Positions 16,866 through 26,571 of a DNA stretch of 64,000 bases are shown piece by piece (position 1 is the stretch's first letter; each line of letters starts with the position of its first letter). The stretch covers positions 72,152 to 136,151 of the forward strand of contig NZ_BSPX01000003.1 of NCBI RefSeq assembly GCF_030161255.1, in the 5' to 3' direction. Below the pieces are notes generated by a model. It saw only the letters and a program-made list of their open reading frames with translations. It ran no database searches and was not told where the DNA came from. The stretch comes from Zoogloea oryzae (GTDB lineage: Bacteria; Pseudomonadota; Gammaproteobacteria; Burkholderiales; Rhodocyclaceae). The position numbers and the translations under genes were made by a program.

Positions 16866-17966
16866 CTACGTCCGGCGGGCCGAGCCCGAGGCACGGCAGG
16901 CGTCGGCATACGCGGCAAGCAGTTCATTCTTGACGGCCGACCAGGCATAACGCCGGACGTCGTCCTGGCCTGCCGCGCGGATCTGCGCAGCAAAGGCCGC
17001 ATCGTTGAGGAAGCGCAGCGCGGCATCGGCCATCGCCTGCGGGTCGTCGGCAGGCACCAGCAGCGCGGTAACCTCGTTCTCGACGATGAATGGAATCCCG
17101 CCCACGTTGGTGGTCACCACCGGCACACCGCTCGCAAGCGCCTCCAGCACCGAGTTGGGCATGTTGTCCACGCGGCTCGGGTTGAAGGTGAGATCGGAAT
17201 CCCGGTACAGCGCGGCCATCTGGTCGCGGTCGAGCCGGCCGGTGAAGACGACCTTGTCGGCAACTCCGAGGCTGGCGGCCAGCGCCTGCAGCTCGGCGGC
17301 CTGGGGGCCGGTGCCGGCGACCGACATGCGGGCGTCACGCCGCGCCTGGGCAACCAGCGCGAAAGCCTTCAGCGCGGTGTCGATGCCGTAGATGGGCTCG
17401 AGGTTGCGGGCCACCACGATGTGGGCCGCCGGCTTGCGGGTTGCGTCCGCCGGGCGGAAGCGTGCCAGATCGATGATGTTGGAGACGATCCGCCCTTCCA
17501 TCCCGAAGCGGTCGAAGACTTCCTTCAGGAAACCGGACGGCAGCACCAGCATCGCCGCGCGGCGCATGCTGGCACGCACGGAATCCGCCGAGCGATTGAG
17601 GAAACGCTCGGCCTCGCCGCCCCGGTAATTGACTACCACCGGCTTGCCCCGCAGGCTGCCGATCCAGATCGCCGGCGCGGCAAACAGATGCCACGACCAG
17701 CCGGAGTTGGCCATCACATGCAGCAGATCCGCCTTGCCGGCGGCGCGCCACAGGTGCAGCAGATACGGAACCAGCCGGAACAGCGCGCGGACGCCCTTGA
17801 GCTTTTCGGCCCAGGCCGGGCGGTACGGGGCATTCACCTGCACCACCTCGACTTCGGCGCCCTCCCCGCGCAGCAGCTCGCCGAGCTGCCGGGTCTGGTT
17901 GGCCATGCCACCGGCAGGCGGCGGCAGCGGACCGACCAGCGCAATCTTCAGATCAGCGAATTTCAT
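16866..17966 (-). CDS. family 4 glycosyltransferase
   Basis: 366 residues. IALVGPLPPPAGGMANQTRQL at the N-terminus forms the acceptor-side glycine loop; the donor domain shows HIVVARNLEPIYGIDTAL, ARMSVAGTGPQAAELQAL, VVFTGRLDRDQMAALY and DNMPNSVLEALASGVPVVTTNVGG with the E-x7-E element. Overlaps the previous GT stop by 4 bases (17963-17966). Cytosolic sugar transfer in repeat-unit assembly; specificity not readable. Confidence 0.91.
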   Translation of the reverse strand: MKFADLKIALVGPLPPPAGGMANQTRQLGELLRGEGAEVEVVQVNAPYRPAWAEKLKGVRALFRLVPYLLHLWRAAGKADLLHVMANSGWSWHLFAAPAIWIGSLRGKPVVVNYRGGEAERFLNRSADSVRASMRRAAMLVLPSGFLKEVFDRFGMEGRIVSNIIDLARFRPADATRKPAAHIVVARNLEPIYGIDTALKAFALVAQARRDARMSVAGTGPQAAELQALAASLGVADKVVFTGRLDRDQMAALYRDSDLTFNPSRVDNMPNSVLEALASGVPVVTTNVGGIPFIVENEVTALLVPADDPQAMADAALRFLNDAAFAAQIRAAGQDDVRRYAWSAVKNELLAAYADACRASGSARRT

Positions 17967-19168
17967 GCCGCCGATCTCGGCGCGAGCCGGCCGTACACCG
18001 CCTTGTAGTTGGCGACGCTGTTCTTCCAGTTGCGAACGTCTTCGACAAAGTGACGGCCGGCGGTACGCATGGCGGGCCAGCGATCACGGTGGGCCAGCAT
18101 GTCGTTGAGGGTCGCCACCAGCGCGGGCACCTGGCCGGCGGCGAACAGGCGACCGGTCTCCCCGTCGCGGATGAGTTCCTTGTGGCCGCCCACGTCCGAG
18201 GCCACGAAGATGCGGCCCTGGGCCATCGCCTCCAGCGGCTTTAGCGGCGTGACCAGCTCGGTCAGGCGCATCGAGTGGCGCGGATAGGCCAGCAGGTCGA
18301 TGAGATCGTAGTAGCGGCTGACTTCGGAATGGGGCACGCGGCCGGTGAACACCACCTTGTCGGCGATGCCGAGGCGCTGGGCGTGGGCCTTGAGGTTGGC
18401 GTCCTGGGGGCCACCACCCACGAGCAGCACGCGCAGATCCGGCTGGCCAGCGTGCATCGCGGCGAAGGCGTCAAGGAGCAGATCGAGGCCTTCGTAGGCG
18501 TAGAACGAACCCACGAAGCCCAGCACCGTCTTGCCCTGCAGGCCCAGCTTGGCCTTGAGGGCTTCGTCCGCGGCGCCGGAAAGCTGGAAACCTTCCACGT
18601 CCACGGCGTTGGGGATGACCGTCACCTTGGTTTCGGGAACGCCCCGGGCGACGATATCGCGGCGCAGGCCTTCGCAGATGGTGAACACGTGATCGACGCG
18701 CTTGATGGCCCAGGTTTCGAGGGCACGGGTGGCGCGGTAGCGCAGGCTGCCCTCCGAGGTGGTGCCATGGTCCACCGCGGCGTCTTCCCAGAAAGCGCGG
18801 ATTTCATAGACGACGGGAATCCCCAGCCGACGGCCGACGCGGATCGCCGGGATGGCGTTGAGCACCGGCGAGTGGGCGTGGATGACATCCGGACGCAGTT
18901 CGCGGGCGAGCTGTTCGAGGCGGGCTTCGGTGGCGCGGATCAGGCGCCATTCGTTGATCCCGGCCGGGCCAGCGGGCGGCACTTCGGAACGGTAGAAGCG
19001 CAGGCCGTCCACGTCTTCCATGGCCGCGGCGGTCTTGCCCTGCTTGGGCGAGGTGACGTGGAAGGTCTCCCAGCCCAGGGCGCGCTGTTCGCGCAGGATG
19101 GCCGCGGTGCGGAAGGTGTAGCCGCTGTGCAGCGGGATCGAGTGATCGAGAACGTGGAGGACGCGCAT
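17963..19168 (-). CDS. exosortase A-associated glycosyltransferase (Daro_2409-type GT4)
   Basis: 401 residues. MRVLHVLDHSIPLHSGYTFRTAAILREQRALGWET and DVIHAHSPVLNAIPA are characteristic of the GT4 subfamily first named from Dechloromonas aromatica and found with XrtA. Donor domain: VLGFVGSFYAYEGLDLLL, LRVLLVGGGPQDANLKAHA, VVFTGRVPHSEVSRYYDLIDLLAYPR and LTPLKPLEAMAQGRIFVASDVGG. It begins immediately after the amidotransferase stop, with no spacer. Confidence 0.92.
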   Translation of the reverse strand: MRVLHVLDHSIPLHSGYTFRTAAILREQRALGWETFHVTSPKQGKTAAAMEDVDGLRFYRSEVPPAGPAGINEWRLIRATEARLEQLARELRPDVIHAHSPVLNAIPAIRVGRRLGIPVVYEIRAFWEDAAVDHGTTSEGSLRYRATRALETWAIKRVDHVFTICEGLRRDIVARGVPETKVTVIPNAVDVEGFQLSGAADEALKAKLGLQGKTVLGFVGSFYAYEGLDLLLDAFAAMHAGQPDLRVLLVGGGPQDANLKAHAQRLGIADKVVFTGRVPHSEVSRYYDLIDLLAYPRHSMRLTELVTPLKPLEAMAQGRIFVASDVGGHKELIRDGETGRLFAAGQVPALVATLNDMLAHRDRWPAMRTAGRHFVEDVRNWKNSVANYKAVYGRLAPRSAA

Positions 19169-21097
19169 TTACTGACTCATCACGGCCACGGCGGGTTTCG
19201 GGGCCGCGGCTTGGCTGTTACGCAGGAAGGCTTCGAACATCATGGTGGTCCACAGGGGCGCGCTGTAGTCGCGGGCGCCGGACTGGTGGGCATCGACCAG
19301 ATGCTCAAGGTATTCGCGGTTGAAGATGCCGGTTTCGGCGAGGGTGGAACCCAGGATGGCTTCGCGGACGCGCTCCTTGAGCGGGCCGCGGAACCAGCGG
19401 GCCAGCGGCACGGCAAAACCCATCTTGGGGCGATACAGCACGTCGCGGGGCAGCATCGGCTCCATCGCCTTCTTGAAGACGAACTTGCCTTCCTGGCCCT
19501 TGATCTTGAGGCCGGACGGGAGCGTGGCCAGCCATTCAACCAGCTTGTGGTCCATCAGCGGCTCGCGCACTTCAAGGGAGTGGGCCATGCTGGCGCGGTC
19601 GACCTTGGTGTTGATGTCGCCCACGAGATAGGTCTTGGTGTCGAGGTACTGGATGAGGGCCAGCGGATCGTCGGTCTGGGCCGCATCGCCGTGGCGGCGG
19701 AAGACTTCCAGCGCGTTGTAGCCGGCGAGCTCTGCGCGGAACTTGCTGGAGAACAGGCTGCGCCGCATGTCGTCGCGCAGGATCGACACGGAGTGGAAAT
19801 ACGCCTGCACGGAATCCCGGGCCAGGGCCTGAAAGGTGGTCTTGGCGCGGAACATCCGCGGCGCCCAGTCAGCCTTGGGGTACATCCGGCCGAGCAGCCC
19901 GAACACCGGACGGCGGATGCCGGCGGGCATCGAGCCGCGCATCTTTTCTTCCATCAGATGCATGCGGTAGCGGCGATAGCCGCCCATGCTCTCGTCGCCG
20001 CCGTCGCCCGACAGGGCCACGGTAACGTGCTTGCGGGCGAGCTGGCAGACGCGGTAGGTCGGGATCGCCGAGCTATCGGCGTAGGGCTCGTCGTAGAGCG
20101 CGGCCAGGGTGTCGATGAGGTCGAAGTCGTCGGACTTGACGGTCTCGACGTAGTGCCGGGTCTGGTAGCGGTCGGCCACCATCTTGGCGAACTCGGATTC
20201 GTTGAAGGCCGGGTCGTCGAAGGCGATCGAGCAGGTGTTGACCGGATCGGGCGACAGCCCGGCCATGGTCGCCACCACGGCGCTGGAATCCACACCGCCC
20301 GACAGGAACGCGCCCAGCGGCACGTCGGAGATCATGCGCAGGCGGACGGATTCGCGCAGGCGCTCGGTGAGCTCGGCGGTGGCGTCTTCGAGGGACAGCG
20401 GGTTGTCGAGCGTGAAGCGCACGTCCCAGTAGAGCTTGGGCGCGGGGATCGGCTGGCCGCGGCGGATGCACAGGCTCTCGCCAGGCTGGAGCTTCTTTGC
20501 GCCCTTGAAGATGGTGCGCGGCTCGGCCACGTAGCCAAGGGCGAAATATTCTTCGACCGCGTGGGGATCGATGCGGCGATCGAGGCCCGGGTGCTGCATC
20601 AGCACCTTGAGTTCGGAGCCGAAGACCAGGGTGCCGTCGTCGAGGATCGCGTAGAAGAACGGCTTCACGCCCAGGCGGTCGCGGGCCATGAAGAAGGTCT
20701 GCTTGTTGCGGTCCCACAGGGCGAAGGCGAACATCCCGCGGAAACGCTGCACGCACTCTTCGCCCCAGGATTCCCAGGCGTGGACGATGACCTCGGTGTC
20801 GCTGCGGGTGTGGAAGCGGTGGCCGAGGGCTTCGAGCTCGGGCACGAGCTCCTGGAAGTTGTAGATCTCGCCGTTGAACACCACGGCCACAGTGCCGTCT
20901 TCGTTGAACAGCGGCTGCTGCCCGGTGGAGAGGTCGATGATCGACAGCCGGCGATGACCGAGGGCCACACCGGGCTCGAAGTGAAGATCACCCTCATCCG
21001 GCCCCCGGTGGAACTGGATGTCGTTCATCCGCTTCATCAGGTCGCGATCGAAATCGCGACTGCCGCGGGTATCAAAAAGGCCAGCAATGCCGCACAT
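19169..21097 (-). CDS. asparagine synthetase-like amidotransferase, exosortase A-associated
   Basis: 642 residues. A class II glutaminase domain starts with Cys2 (MCGIAGLFD) and RGPDEGD; the synthetase domain has the PPi loop SGGVDSS at 266-272 and ALSGDGGDESMGGYRRYR. Hydrolyses glutamine and transfers ammonia to an adenylated carboxylate. In XrtA loci this subfamily is thought to amidate a sugar acid or polymer component, not make free asparagine. Flanked by GT genes with 0- and 15-base gaps. Confidence 0.94.
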   Translation of the reverse strand: MCGIAGLFDTRGSRDFDRDLMKRMNDIQFHRGPDEGDLHFEPGVALGHRRLSIIDLSTGQQPLFNEDGTVAVVFNGEIYNFQELVPELEALGHRFHTRSDTEVIVHAWESWGEECVQRFRGMFAFALWDRNKQTFFMARDRLGVKPFFYAILDDGTLVFGSELKVLMQHPGLDRRIDPHAVEEYFALGYVAEPRTIFKGAKKLQPGESLCIRRGQPIPAPKLYWDVRFTLDNPLSLEDATAELTERLRESVRLRMISDVPLGAFLSGGVDSSAVVATMAGLSPDPVNTCSIAFDDPAFNESEFAKMVADRYQTRHYVETVKSDDFDLIDTLAALYDEPYADSSAIPTYRVCQLARKHVTVALSGDGGDESMGGYRRYRMHLMEEKMRGSMPAGIRRPVFGLLGRMYPKADWAPRMFRAKTTFQALARDSVQAYFHSVSILRDDMRRSLFSSKFRAELAGYNALEVFRRHGDAAQTDDPLALIQYLDTKTYLVGDINTKVDRASMAHSLEVREPLMDHKLVEWLATLPSGLKIKGQEGKFVFKKAMEPMLPRDVLYRPKMGFAVPLARWFRGPLKERVREAILGSTLAETGIFNREYLEHLVDAHQSGARDYSAPLWTTMMFEAFLRNSQAAAPKPAVAVMSQ

Positions 21098-21112
21098 GGA
21101 ATCTGTTTTCTT

Positions 21113-22303
21113 TCAGTGAAGGGCGTTTCTGGATTGGATGGCAGCCGCGGAACCGGGCTGGGCCGCGCAGAGGCGCGTTTCGTAAAGCGAAAGATAGCTG
21201 CCAACCATTGCATCAAGACTGAACTGGGCGCACACGCGCGTCCGGCCGGCAGCGCCGAAGGCCGCAGCCCGGGCCGGGTCGGCGAGGAGCGCGGCCGTCG
21301 CGCCGGCCAGCGCAGCCGGATCGGCGGACGGCACCAGCAGGCCGGTTTCGCCATCGACCACCAGCTCGGCGTTGCCGCCCACCCGGGTGGCGACCACCGG
21401 CAGGCCGGAGGCCATCGCCTCGAGCAGGGTGTTGGAGATGCCTTCGGCCAGCGAAGGCAGCACGAAGACGTTCATGCCGCTATTCATCAGCGGGATGTTG
21501 GATTGCTCTCCGGCCATCCAGACGTGCTGTTCGAGTTGCTCGGCCTTGATCAGCGCGTTGAGCTCGGCCTGCAGCGGGCCACCACCGACGATCATCAGCC
21601 GGGCGCGACGGGCCGCGTCCGGGCTGCCTCGCACGAGTTCGCCAAAGGCGCGGATCAGGTTGGCGTGGTCCTTGACGGCCTGCAGGCGCCCTACTGCCCC
21701 GAAGACCACCAAGCCGGGATCGTTGAACGGCGAACCAGGAATCTCGCCACGGGTGGCGACGGGCACGAAGCGCTCGGTATCGACACCGTTGCAGATGCGC
21801 CGCACGCGATCGGCCCGCACGCCCACCTTGTCGGTGAGGTAGGACTCGATCCGCTTCGACAGCGCCACGTAGCCCGACACGAAGGGCGAATACGCCTTGC
21901 GCAGCAGCTGGAACTTGCGGCTGACGCCTTCGAGATCGGACGCATCCCAGCCGTGTTCGCCGTGGATGCGAACGGGCACACCCGCCGCCCAGGCCGGCAC
22001 GACCATCTCAAGGGCGGCCAGGTTGCGGGTATGCACGATGGCCGGGCGATGCTCGCGGAACAGCCGGTACAGCGTGGGGTACAGCTTGATCCCGTGGCCC
22101 TCGCCTTTTTCAATGGACATGAAGGTGACGTCGCTGCGCTTGATGCGTTCGCAGAAGCTCGGGACGCAGCGGGTGAGCGCAACGATCATGTGCCGGAATC
22201 GCTCCGGCGGCATCCGGTTGATGAGGTTAACGATCCCGTTCTCCAGCCCGCCAACGTCGAAGCTGTAGACCACGTGAATCACCAGGGGGCGGGGATCGTT
22301 CAT
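21113..22303 (-). CDS. sugar transferase, exosortase A/EpsH-associated (GT4, second type)
   Basis: 396 residues from ATG 22303 (MNDPRPLVIHVVYSFDVGGLENGIVNLINRM); a longer reading adds 24 residues inside the upstream gene. Motifs: VHTRNLAALEMVVPAWAAGVPVRIHGEHGWD, IRRICNGVDTERFVP, VVFGAVGRLQAVKDHANLI, LMIVGGGPLQAELNAL, and FVLPSLAEGISNTLLEAMASGLPVVATRVGGNAELV. This matches the second of the paired sugar transferases that accompany EpsH/XrtA. Confidence 0.92.
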   Translation of the reverse strand: MNDPRPLVIHVVYSFDVGGLENGIVNLINRMPPERFRHMIVALTRCVPSFCERIKRSDVTFMSIEKGEGHGIKLYPTLYRLFREHRPAIVHTRNLAALEMVVPAWAAGVPVRIHGEHGWDASDLEGVSRKFQLLRKAYSPFVSGYVALSKRIESYLTDKVGVRADRVRRICNGVDTERFVPVATRGEIPGSPFNDPGLVVFGAVGRLQAVKDHANLIRAFGELVRGSPDAARRARLMIVGGGPLQAELNALIKAEQLEQHVWMAGEQSNIPLMNSGMNVFVLPSLAEGISNTLLEAMASGLPVVATRVGGNAELVVDGETGLLVPSADPAALAGATAALLADPARAAAFGAAGRTRVCAQFSLDAMVGSYLSLYETRLCAAQPGSAAAIQSRNALH

Positions 22304-22316
22304 GAAATCCAAACAG

Positions 22317-23558
22317 TCATTGCGCGCCATGCGCAACGCCAGAACAATGGGTGGATGCACCCAGCAGCTTCTCAAGCGCCGCCAGGTGGGCCGACCAGCT
22401 GTAGGAACGCAGTACCGCCTCCCGGGCAGCCAGGCCCATGGTGCGGCGCAATGTTACATCAGCAAGTAATGCGACAGTACGCGAAACGAATTCCTCACCA
22501 CTGTGGGCAATCTCACAGTCATGCCCCGAGCGGGCCTCGAGTCCGGTGGCCGGTGCCGAGGAAATCACGACCGGGCGTGCCATGGCCATCGCTTCGAGCA
22601 CCTTGTTCTGGATGCCACGGGCAATGCGGAGCGGCGCGACGATCACATCCGAATGGGCCAGATACGGGCGCACGTCGGGCACCGTGCCGGTGACGACGAC
22701 GCCCTCCCCCGCCAGCGCCTGGACGGCGGGCGCGGGATTCATCCCGACGATCCAGAAGCGGGCATCGGGCACCTGCGCGCGCACCTTGGGCAGCAGCTCG
22801 GTGGCAAACCATACCACCGCATCCACGTTGGGCCAGTAATCCATCGCGCCGGTGAAGACGATCACCGGGCCGCCGGCCGGATAGGGGCTGGCGCCACCGT
22901 TGGCGGGCGAGAAGTAGTCGGAATCCACCCCGTTCTGCATCGCACTGACGCGGCTTACCAGTTCGGGGGCCGCCTTGCGGAACAGGTCGGCTTCGGCCTC
23001 GGTGACGAACACGCTGGCCTCGGCCTTGGCGGCGGCGGCGCGCTCGAAGGCCAGTAGCTGGCGCCCTTCGCGGCGATAAAGCCAGGACATGGGCCAGCGG
23101 TGGTCGCCGGCGTATTGGGTCCATTTGGCGGAATCGAGATCGCAGAAGTCGATCACCCGGTGGGTCAGGCCCGGCGCGTCGAGGTACTGGGCCATCGGGC
23201 CCGAGAACGCGACGGCTTCGTGGATGCCTTCGCGGGCCACCACCTGCTTCACCCAGGCGGCAAGCTCGGCGTTGCGGTAGTACGGAACGCTGAGGGCTTC
23301 GCCGGTGACGAGGCCGCGCAGGCTGGCGATCTTGGCGGTGCGCGGATCGAGCCGGATTACCCGGCTTTCCTCGCACCACTCGGACAGCTTGTCGATGTAC
23401 TGAACATCGTCCGGATGATCGACGAAGGTGCCGAGGAAGATCCGGTGCCGCTTGGCCAGCTGGCGCAGGATGTTGAAGGAACGGACCTTGTCGCCCTTGT
23501 TGGGCGGATAAGGGATGCGATGGACCAGATACAGCAGCGGAGTGCGGACGTCAGCCAC
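22317..23558 (-). CDS. sugar transferase, exosortase A/EpsH-associated (first type)
   Basis: 413 residues. The opening LLYLVHRIPYPPNKGDKVRSFNILRQLAKRHRIFLGTFVD is diagnostic of the first of the paired EpsH-associated transferases. ARFWIVGMNPAPAVQAL, VVVTGTVPDVRPYLAHSDVIVAPLRIARGIQNKVLEAMAMARPVVIS form the donor site. Sits between femAB (6-base gap) and the second transferase (13-base gap). Confidence 0.93.
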   Translation of the reverse strand: MADVRTPLLYLVHRIPYPPNKGDKVRSFNILRQLAKRHRIFLGTFVDHPDDVQYIDKLSEWCEESRVIRLDPRTAKIASLRGLVTGEALSVPYYRNAELAAWVKQVVAREGIHEAVAFSGPMAQYLDAPGLTHRVIDFCDLDSAKWTQYAGDHRWPMSWLYRREGRQLLAFERAAAAKAEASVFVTEAEADLFRKAAPELVSRVSAMQNGVDSDYFSPANGGASPYPAGGPVIVFTGAMDYWPNVDAVVWFATELLPKVRAQVPDARFWIVGMNPAPAVQALAGEGVVVTGTVPDVRPYLAHSDVIVAPLRIARGIQNKVLEAMAMARPVVISSAPATGLEARSGHDCEIAHSGEEFVSRTVALLADVTLRRTMGLAAREAVLRSYSWSAHLAALEKLLGASTHCSGVAHGAQ

Positions 23559-23564
23559 CGGCGG

Positions 23565-24602
23565 TTACCCCAGATTGCGGACGATGTGCGGCCCGAGGGT
23601 GTTGGCCACGCTCAGCGGCAGGCGTCGCCACATGGCGATGAAGGCACGGTACTTGGGGTTCATCGGGTTGTTCTGGGGAACGGCGTCGCGCTTGTAGAGG
23701 CGATACTCGTAAGAGAGGGGCATGGGCTCGAAGCCCCAGTTCTTCTTGAAGCTGTAGGGGCCGGTGCCGAGCTTGCTGCGGCCGTAGTCGAAGATGCGGT
23801 AGCCCTTCGCGCAGGCCCGGCGCATCAGTTCCCAGTATTTGAAATCGTTGGCGGCAAAGTCGCGGGCGGCGAGATCGTCGCCGGCGTAGTAAGGCAGGAC
23901 TTCGTCGCGGAAGTAGAAGGTGAGAACGGTGGAGAGAGGTTTGCCTTCGGCCGATGAAACAGTCATGACCTCGCAATCCTGCCCGAAAACCTTCAGCAGC
24001 ACTTCAAAGAAGTGTTTCGGCAGCGCTGGCGTGCCGTGACGCCGCACGTTGTCCGAAAAAAGTGCAAAGAAGCGGTCGGCGTTCGGATCAATCTCGGCGA
24101 CAAGCCCGTTCTTGATGCCCTTCCTCACCATCGCCCGCTGCTTGCGCGGAATGGCCAGCATGTTGGCCTCCTCGTCGGGGAGGATCTCCTTGCGGAAGGT
24201 GAAGTAGAGCTCCTGGCGCGGCCAGTCGGCGTGGCGCTCGCGCAGGTTGCGGTATTCGAGGTGCTGGACGCCGCACTTGCGGGCGAGCTCGTCGGCAGTG
24301 GCTTCTAGGGCGGCGATCGCCTCGGCATCGGTGCCCGCCACGCCGCCGTAGACGGCGAAGGGCAGCGAGGTCATCGCGTGGCCGAACAAGCGGCTCTTGA
24401 CCTCGACCAGCGGCAGCACGGCGACGATCTGGCCGTCGCGCTCGGCGAGCAGGTAATGGGTGCGGTGACGGAACACCGACTCCATGATGTCGCGCCATTC
24501 GATGCGGTGGAAGAACGTGGCGTCGGGGCAGGCGAAAACGAATTCGTTCCAGCGCGCAGAATCCCCCGCCACGAACGGGCGTACTTTGACAACAGATACC
24601 AT
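23565..24602 (-). CDS. FemAB-like aminoacyl/acyl transferase, exosortase A-associated
   Basis: 345 residues from ATG 24602 (MVSVVKVRPFVAGD); the longer reading overlaps the deacetylase gene. GNAT-like FemAB fold with DATFFHRIEWRDIMESVFRHRTHYLLAERDGQIVAVLPL, ILPDEEANMLAIPRKQRAMVRKGIKNGL, YYAGDDLAARDFAANDFKYWELMRRACAKGYRIFDYGRSKLGTG. Expected to transfer an acyl or aminoacyl group, possibly onto the polysaccharide. The substrate is not known for this XrtA family. Confidence 0.92.
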   Translation of the reverse strand: MVSVVKVRPFVAGDSARWNEFVFACPDATFFHRIEWRDIMESVFRHRTHYLLAERDGQIVAVLPLVEVKSRLFGHAMTSLPFAVYGGVAGTDAEAIAALEATADELARKCGVQHLEYRNLRERHADWPRQELYFTFRKEILPDEEANMLAIPRKQRAMVRKGIKNGLVAEIDPNADRFFALFSDNVRRHGTPALPKHFFEVLLKVFGQDCEVMTVSSAEGKPLSTVLTFYFRDEVLPYYAGDDLAARDFAANDFKYWELMRRACAKGYRIFDYGRSKLGTGPYSFKKNWGFEPMPLSYEYRLYKRDAVPQNNPMNPKYRAFIAMWRRLPLSVANTLGPHIVRNLG

Positions 24603-24612
24603 TCCCGGAACC

Positions 24613-25485
24613 TTAGACTGAGGTTTGAAGTGCGGGGAGGAAGACTTCGTCCATGCGGCCCCAGGAGAAATCCTGGAGCAGGCGGGCAAGACGGTCTTCG
24701 GTGCGTTCCAGATTCACGTAGTGCCGGAAGCGGGTCTTGGCGCTCGCCTCCTTGACGACGGGCTGCTCCGGATCGATCTCCCACGGATGGAAGTAGAAGA
24801 TCGCCGGACGGCGGTCTTCCTGATTGACCTTGCGAATGCCCCAGGCCGACACCGGATAGGGCAGCAGCCGGAAATAGCCGCCGCCGCCCACCGGCCAGTT
24901 GCGGCCGAGACGACGGACGGTGGTGATCGGGATCTCGACCAGCGCCTTGCCGACGGGATACGGAAAACGCGGCGCATCCGGCACGCCATAGTGGTCGTGC
25001 TTGACCGGATAGACGCTGGAACTGTAGGTGTAACCCGCGGCCTCGATCACGCCATGGGCCCAGGGGTTGGACAGACCGACCGAGAAACTCGGCGCCCGGT
25101 AACCCTTCACCTCGCAATCGGCGATGTCCTCGAGCACGGCCTTGGCGAGCTGGATGTCGGCCAGGAAGGCCTCCGGCGTCTGTTCGCTGGCACGCTGGTG
25201 ACCATAGCCGTGGCTCGCGATCTCGTGACCTTCCATGGCGATCAGGCGGACCAGCTTGGGGTAGCGCTCGGCAATCCAGCCAAGGGTGAAGAAGGTGCCC
25301 TTGGCCTCGTGCTTGTGCATCAGTTCAAGGATGCGATGGACGTTCCGCTCGACCCGGCACGGCGTGCTGTTCCAGCTTTCCTTCGGAAAATGCGGCGCCA
25401 GTGCGGAGACCTGGAAGTAGTCCTCCACGTCGATGGTGAGCGCATTGACGATGGAACCGCCCTCGCGGGACATGGGAGTCGTCAT
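24613..25485 (-). CDS. polysaccharide deacetylase, exosortase A-associated
   Basis: 290 residues of NodB homology: ALTIDVEDYFQVSA with the metal Asp pair (about 15-22), KGTFFTLGWIAERYPKLV, HEIASHGYGHQR with metal histidines (about 86-97), YRAPSFSVG, and IFYFHPWEIDPEQP; the C-terminal part is the extra domain typical of this subfamily. Removes N-acetyl groups from glycan. No signal peptide, so cytosolic unless secreted otherwise. The start overlaps the ATPase stop as ATGA (25482-25485). Confidence 0.93.
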   Translation of the reverse strand: MTTPMSREGGSIVNALTIDVEDYFQVSALAPHFPKESWNSTPCRVERNVHRILELMHKHEAKGTFFTLGWIAERYPKLVRLIAMEGHEIASHGYGHQRASEQTPEAFLADIQLAKAVLEDIADCEVKGYRAPSFSVGLSNPWAHGVIEAAGYTYSSSVYPVKHDHYGVPDAPRFPYPVGKALVEIPITTVRRLGRNWPVGGGGYFRLLPYPVSAWGIRKVNQEDRRPAIFYFHPWEIDPEQPVVKEASAKTRFRHYVNLERTEDRLARLLQDFSWGRMDEVFLPALQTSV

Positions 25486-26564
25486 TTCGCCGGCGCTCCA
25501 CCTTCGGCCCCGGCCTCTTGCTGGGCAGGCGCTGCCTTCAGCAACTGGCTGAGGGTGTTGAGGGTGGTGGACAGGGTGCGCTCGAGTAGCGCCAGGCGCT
25601 CGTCGAAGCGTGTCATGTCGAAGGACGGGCCAGCGTTGGCCAGCAGCCTGGCAGCTTCGGGGTCAGCCAGCAGGCGCTGCAGATCAAGGGCCACGGAAGC
25701 CGGTTGCGCGCCACCGACCGGCACGGGGGCCGCGCCCACGGCGGTCGGAGTGACCTGCTCTTCACGCATCTCGGAGACGATCTGGTTCACCAGCTCGACG
25801 CCCACCCGACGCTGCTCGCCCAGGAAGGCGGCCAGCATGACGCGGTCGCACAGGGCGTTGATGCGGCGCGGAATGCCCTGGCTCACGTTGTAGATCTCGC
25901 GCATGGCTTCCGCATCGAAGGCCGGATTGCCCTTCCAGCCGACACACGCCAGGCGGTGCTCCACGTAGGCCTGAGTTTCCTGCAGATCGAGCGGCCCCAG
26001 GTGATAAGAGGCGATGACCCGCTGACGCAGCTGGACCATCTCGGGGCTCTGCATGATGGCCCGGAATTCCGGCTGGCCGACCAGGAAGCTTTGCAGCAGC
26101 GCGTGGTCTTCGAGCTGGAAGTTGGAGAGCATCCGCAGCTCCTCGACCGCCTTCTGGGTGAGGTTCTGGGCTTCGTCGACGATCAGCAATGCACGCTTGC
26201 CAGCGGCGGTGGTGCTGACGAGAAAGGCCTCGATGGCCAGCAGCAGGTCGCTCTTGGAGAGGTGCTTGCTCGGGATGCCGAACGAAGCGGCAACCAGCCG
26301 CAGGATGTCGTCGGCGTCGATCTGGGTGCTCACCAGATTGGCGGCAACGATCTTCTTGGAATCGAGCTTCTCGAGCAGACTGCGCACCAGCAGGGTCTTA
26401 CCGGCGCCGACTTCACCCGTGATGACGATGAAGCCCTCGTTCTGGTGCAGTCCGTATTCGAGGTAGGCCATCGCGCGGCGGTGGCCACGGCTGCCGTAGA
26501 AAAAGCTGGGATCCGGGTTGAGCTGGAAGGGCTTGCCCCGCAGACCGAAATAGGCTTCGTACAT
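25482..26564 (-). CDS. AAA ATPase of the exosortase A system (ExeA/GspA-like)
   Basis: 360 residues from ATG 26564 (MYEAYFGLRGKPFQLNPDP); the upstream in-frame extension lies in the beta-barrel gene. Walker A GEVGAGKT at 50-57, Walker B LLIVDEAQ at 126-133, and GIPRRINALCDR as sensor/arginine region. ExeA-like ATPases help assemble envelope export machinery. The C-terminal ~80 residues form a Pro/Ala linker and a helix rich in Leu (ERLALLERTLSTTLNTLSQLL), possibly a coiled coil. Confidence 0.92.
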   Translation of the reverse strand: MYEAYFGLRGKPFQLNPDPSFFYGSRGHRRAMAYLEYGLHQNEGFIVITGEVGAGKTLLVRSLLEKLDSKKIVAANLVSTQIDADDILRLVAASFGIPSKHLSKSDLLLAIEAFLVSTTAAGKRALLIVDEAQNLTQKAVEELRMLSNFQLEDHALLQSFLVGQPEFRAIMQSPEMVQLRQRVIASYHLGPLDLQETQAYVEHRLACVGWKGNPAFDAEAMREIYNVSQGIPRRINALCDRVMLAAFLGEQRRVGVELVNQIVSEMREEQVTPTAVGAAPVPVGGAQPASVALDLQRLLADPEAARLLANAGPSFDMTRFDERLALLERTLSTTLNTLSQLLKAAPAQQEAGAEGGAPAK

Positions 26565-26571
26565 GACGTGC

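Noticed and set aside
19169..21097. Housekeeping asparagine synthetase
   Set aside because: Sequence type and position between exosortase-associated glycosyltransferases fit the specialised amidotransferase.
18275..22693. Very long + strand reading frame (1472 codons) across the glycosyltransferase region
   Set aside because: It is antisense to four well-supported genes, has no domain-like sequence and results from the high-GC third-position bias of the - strand genes.
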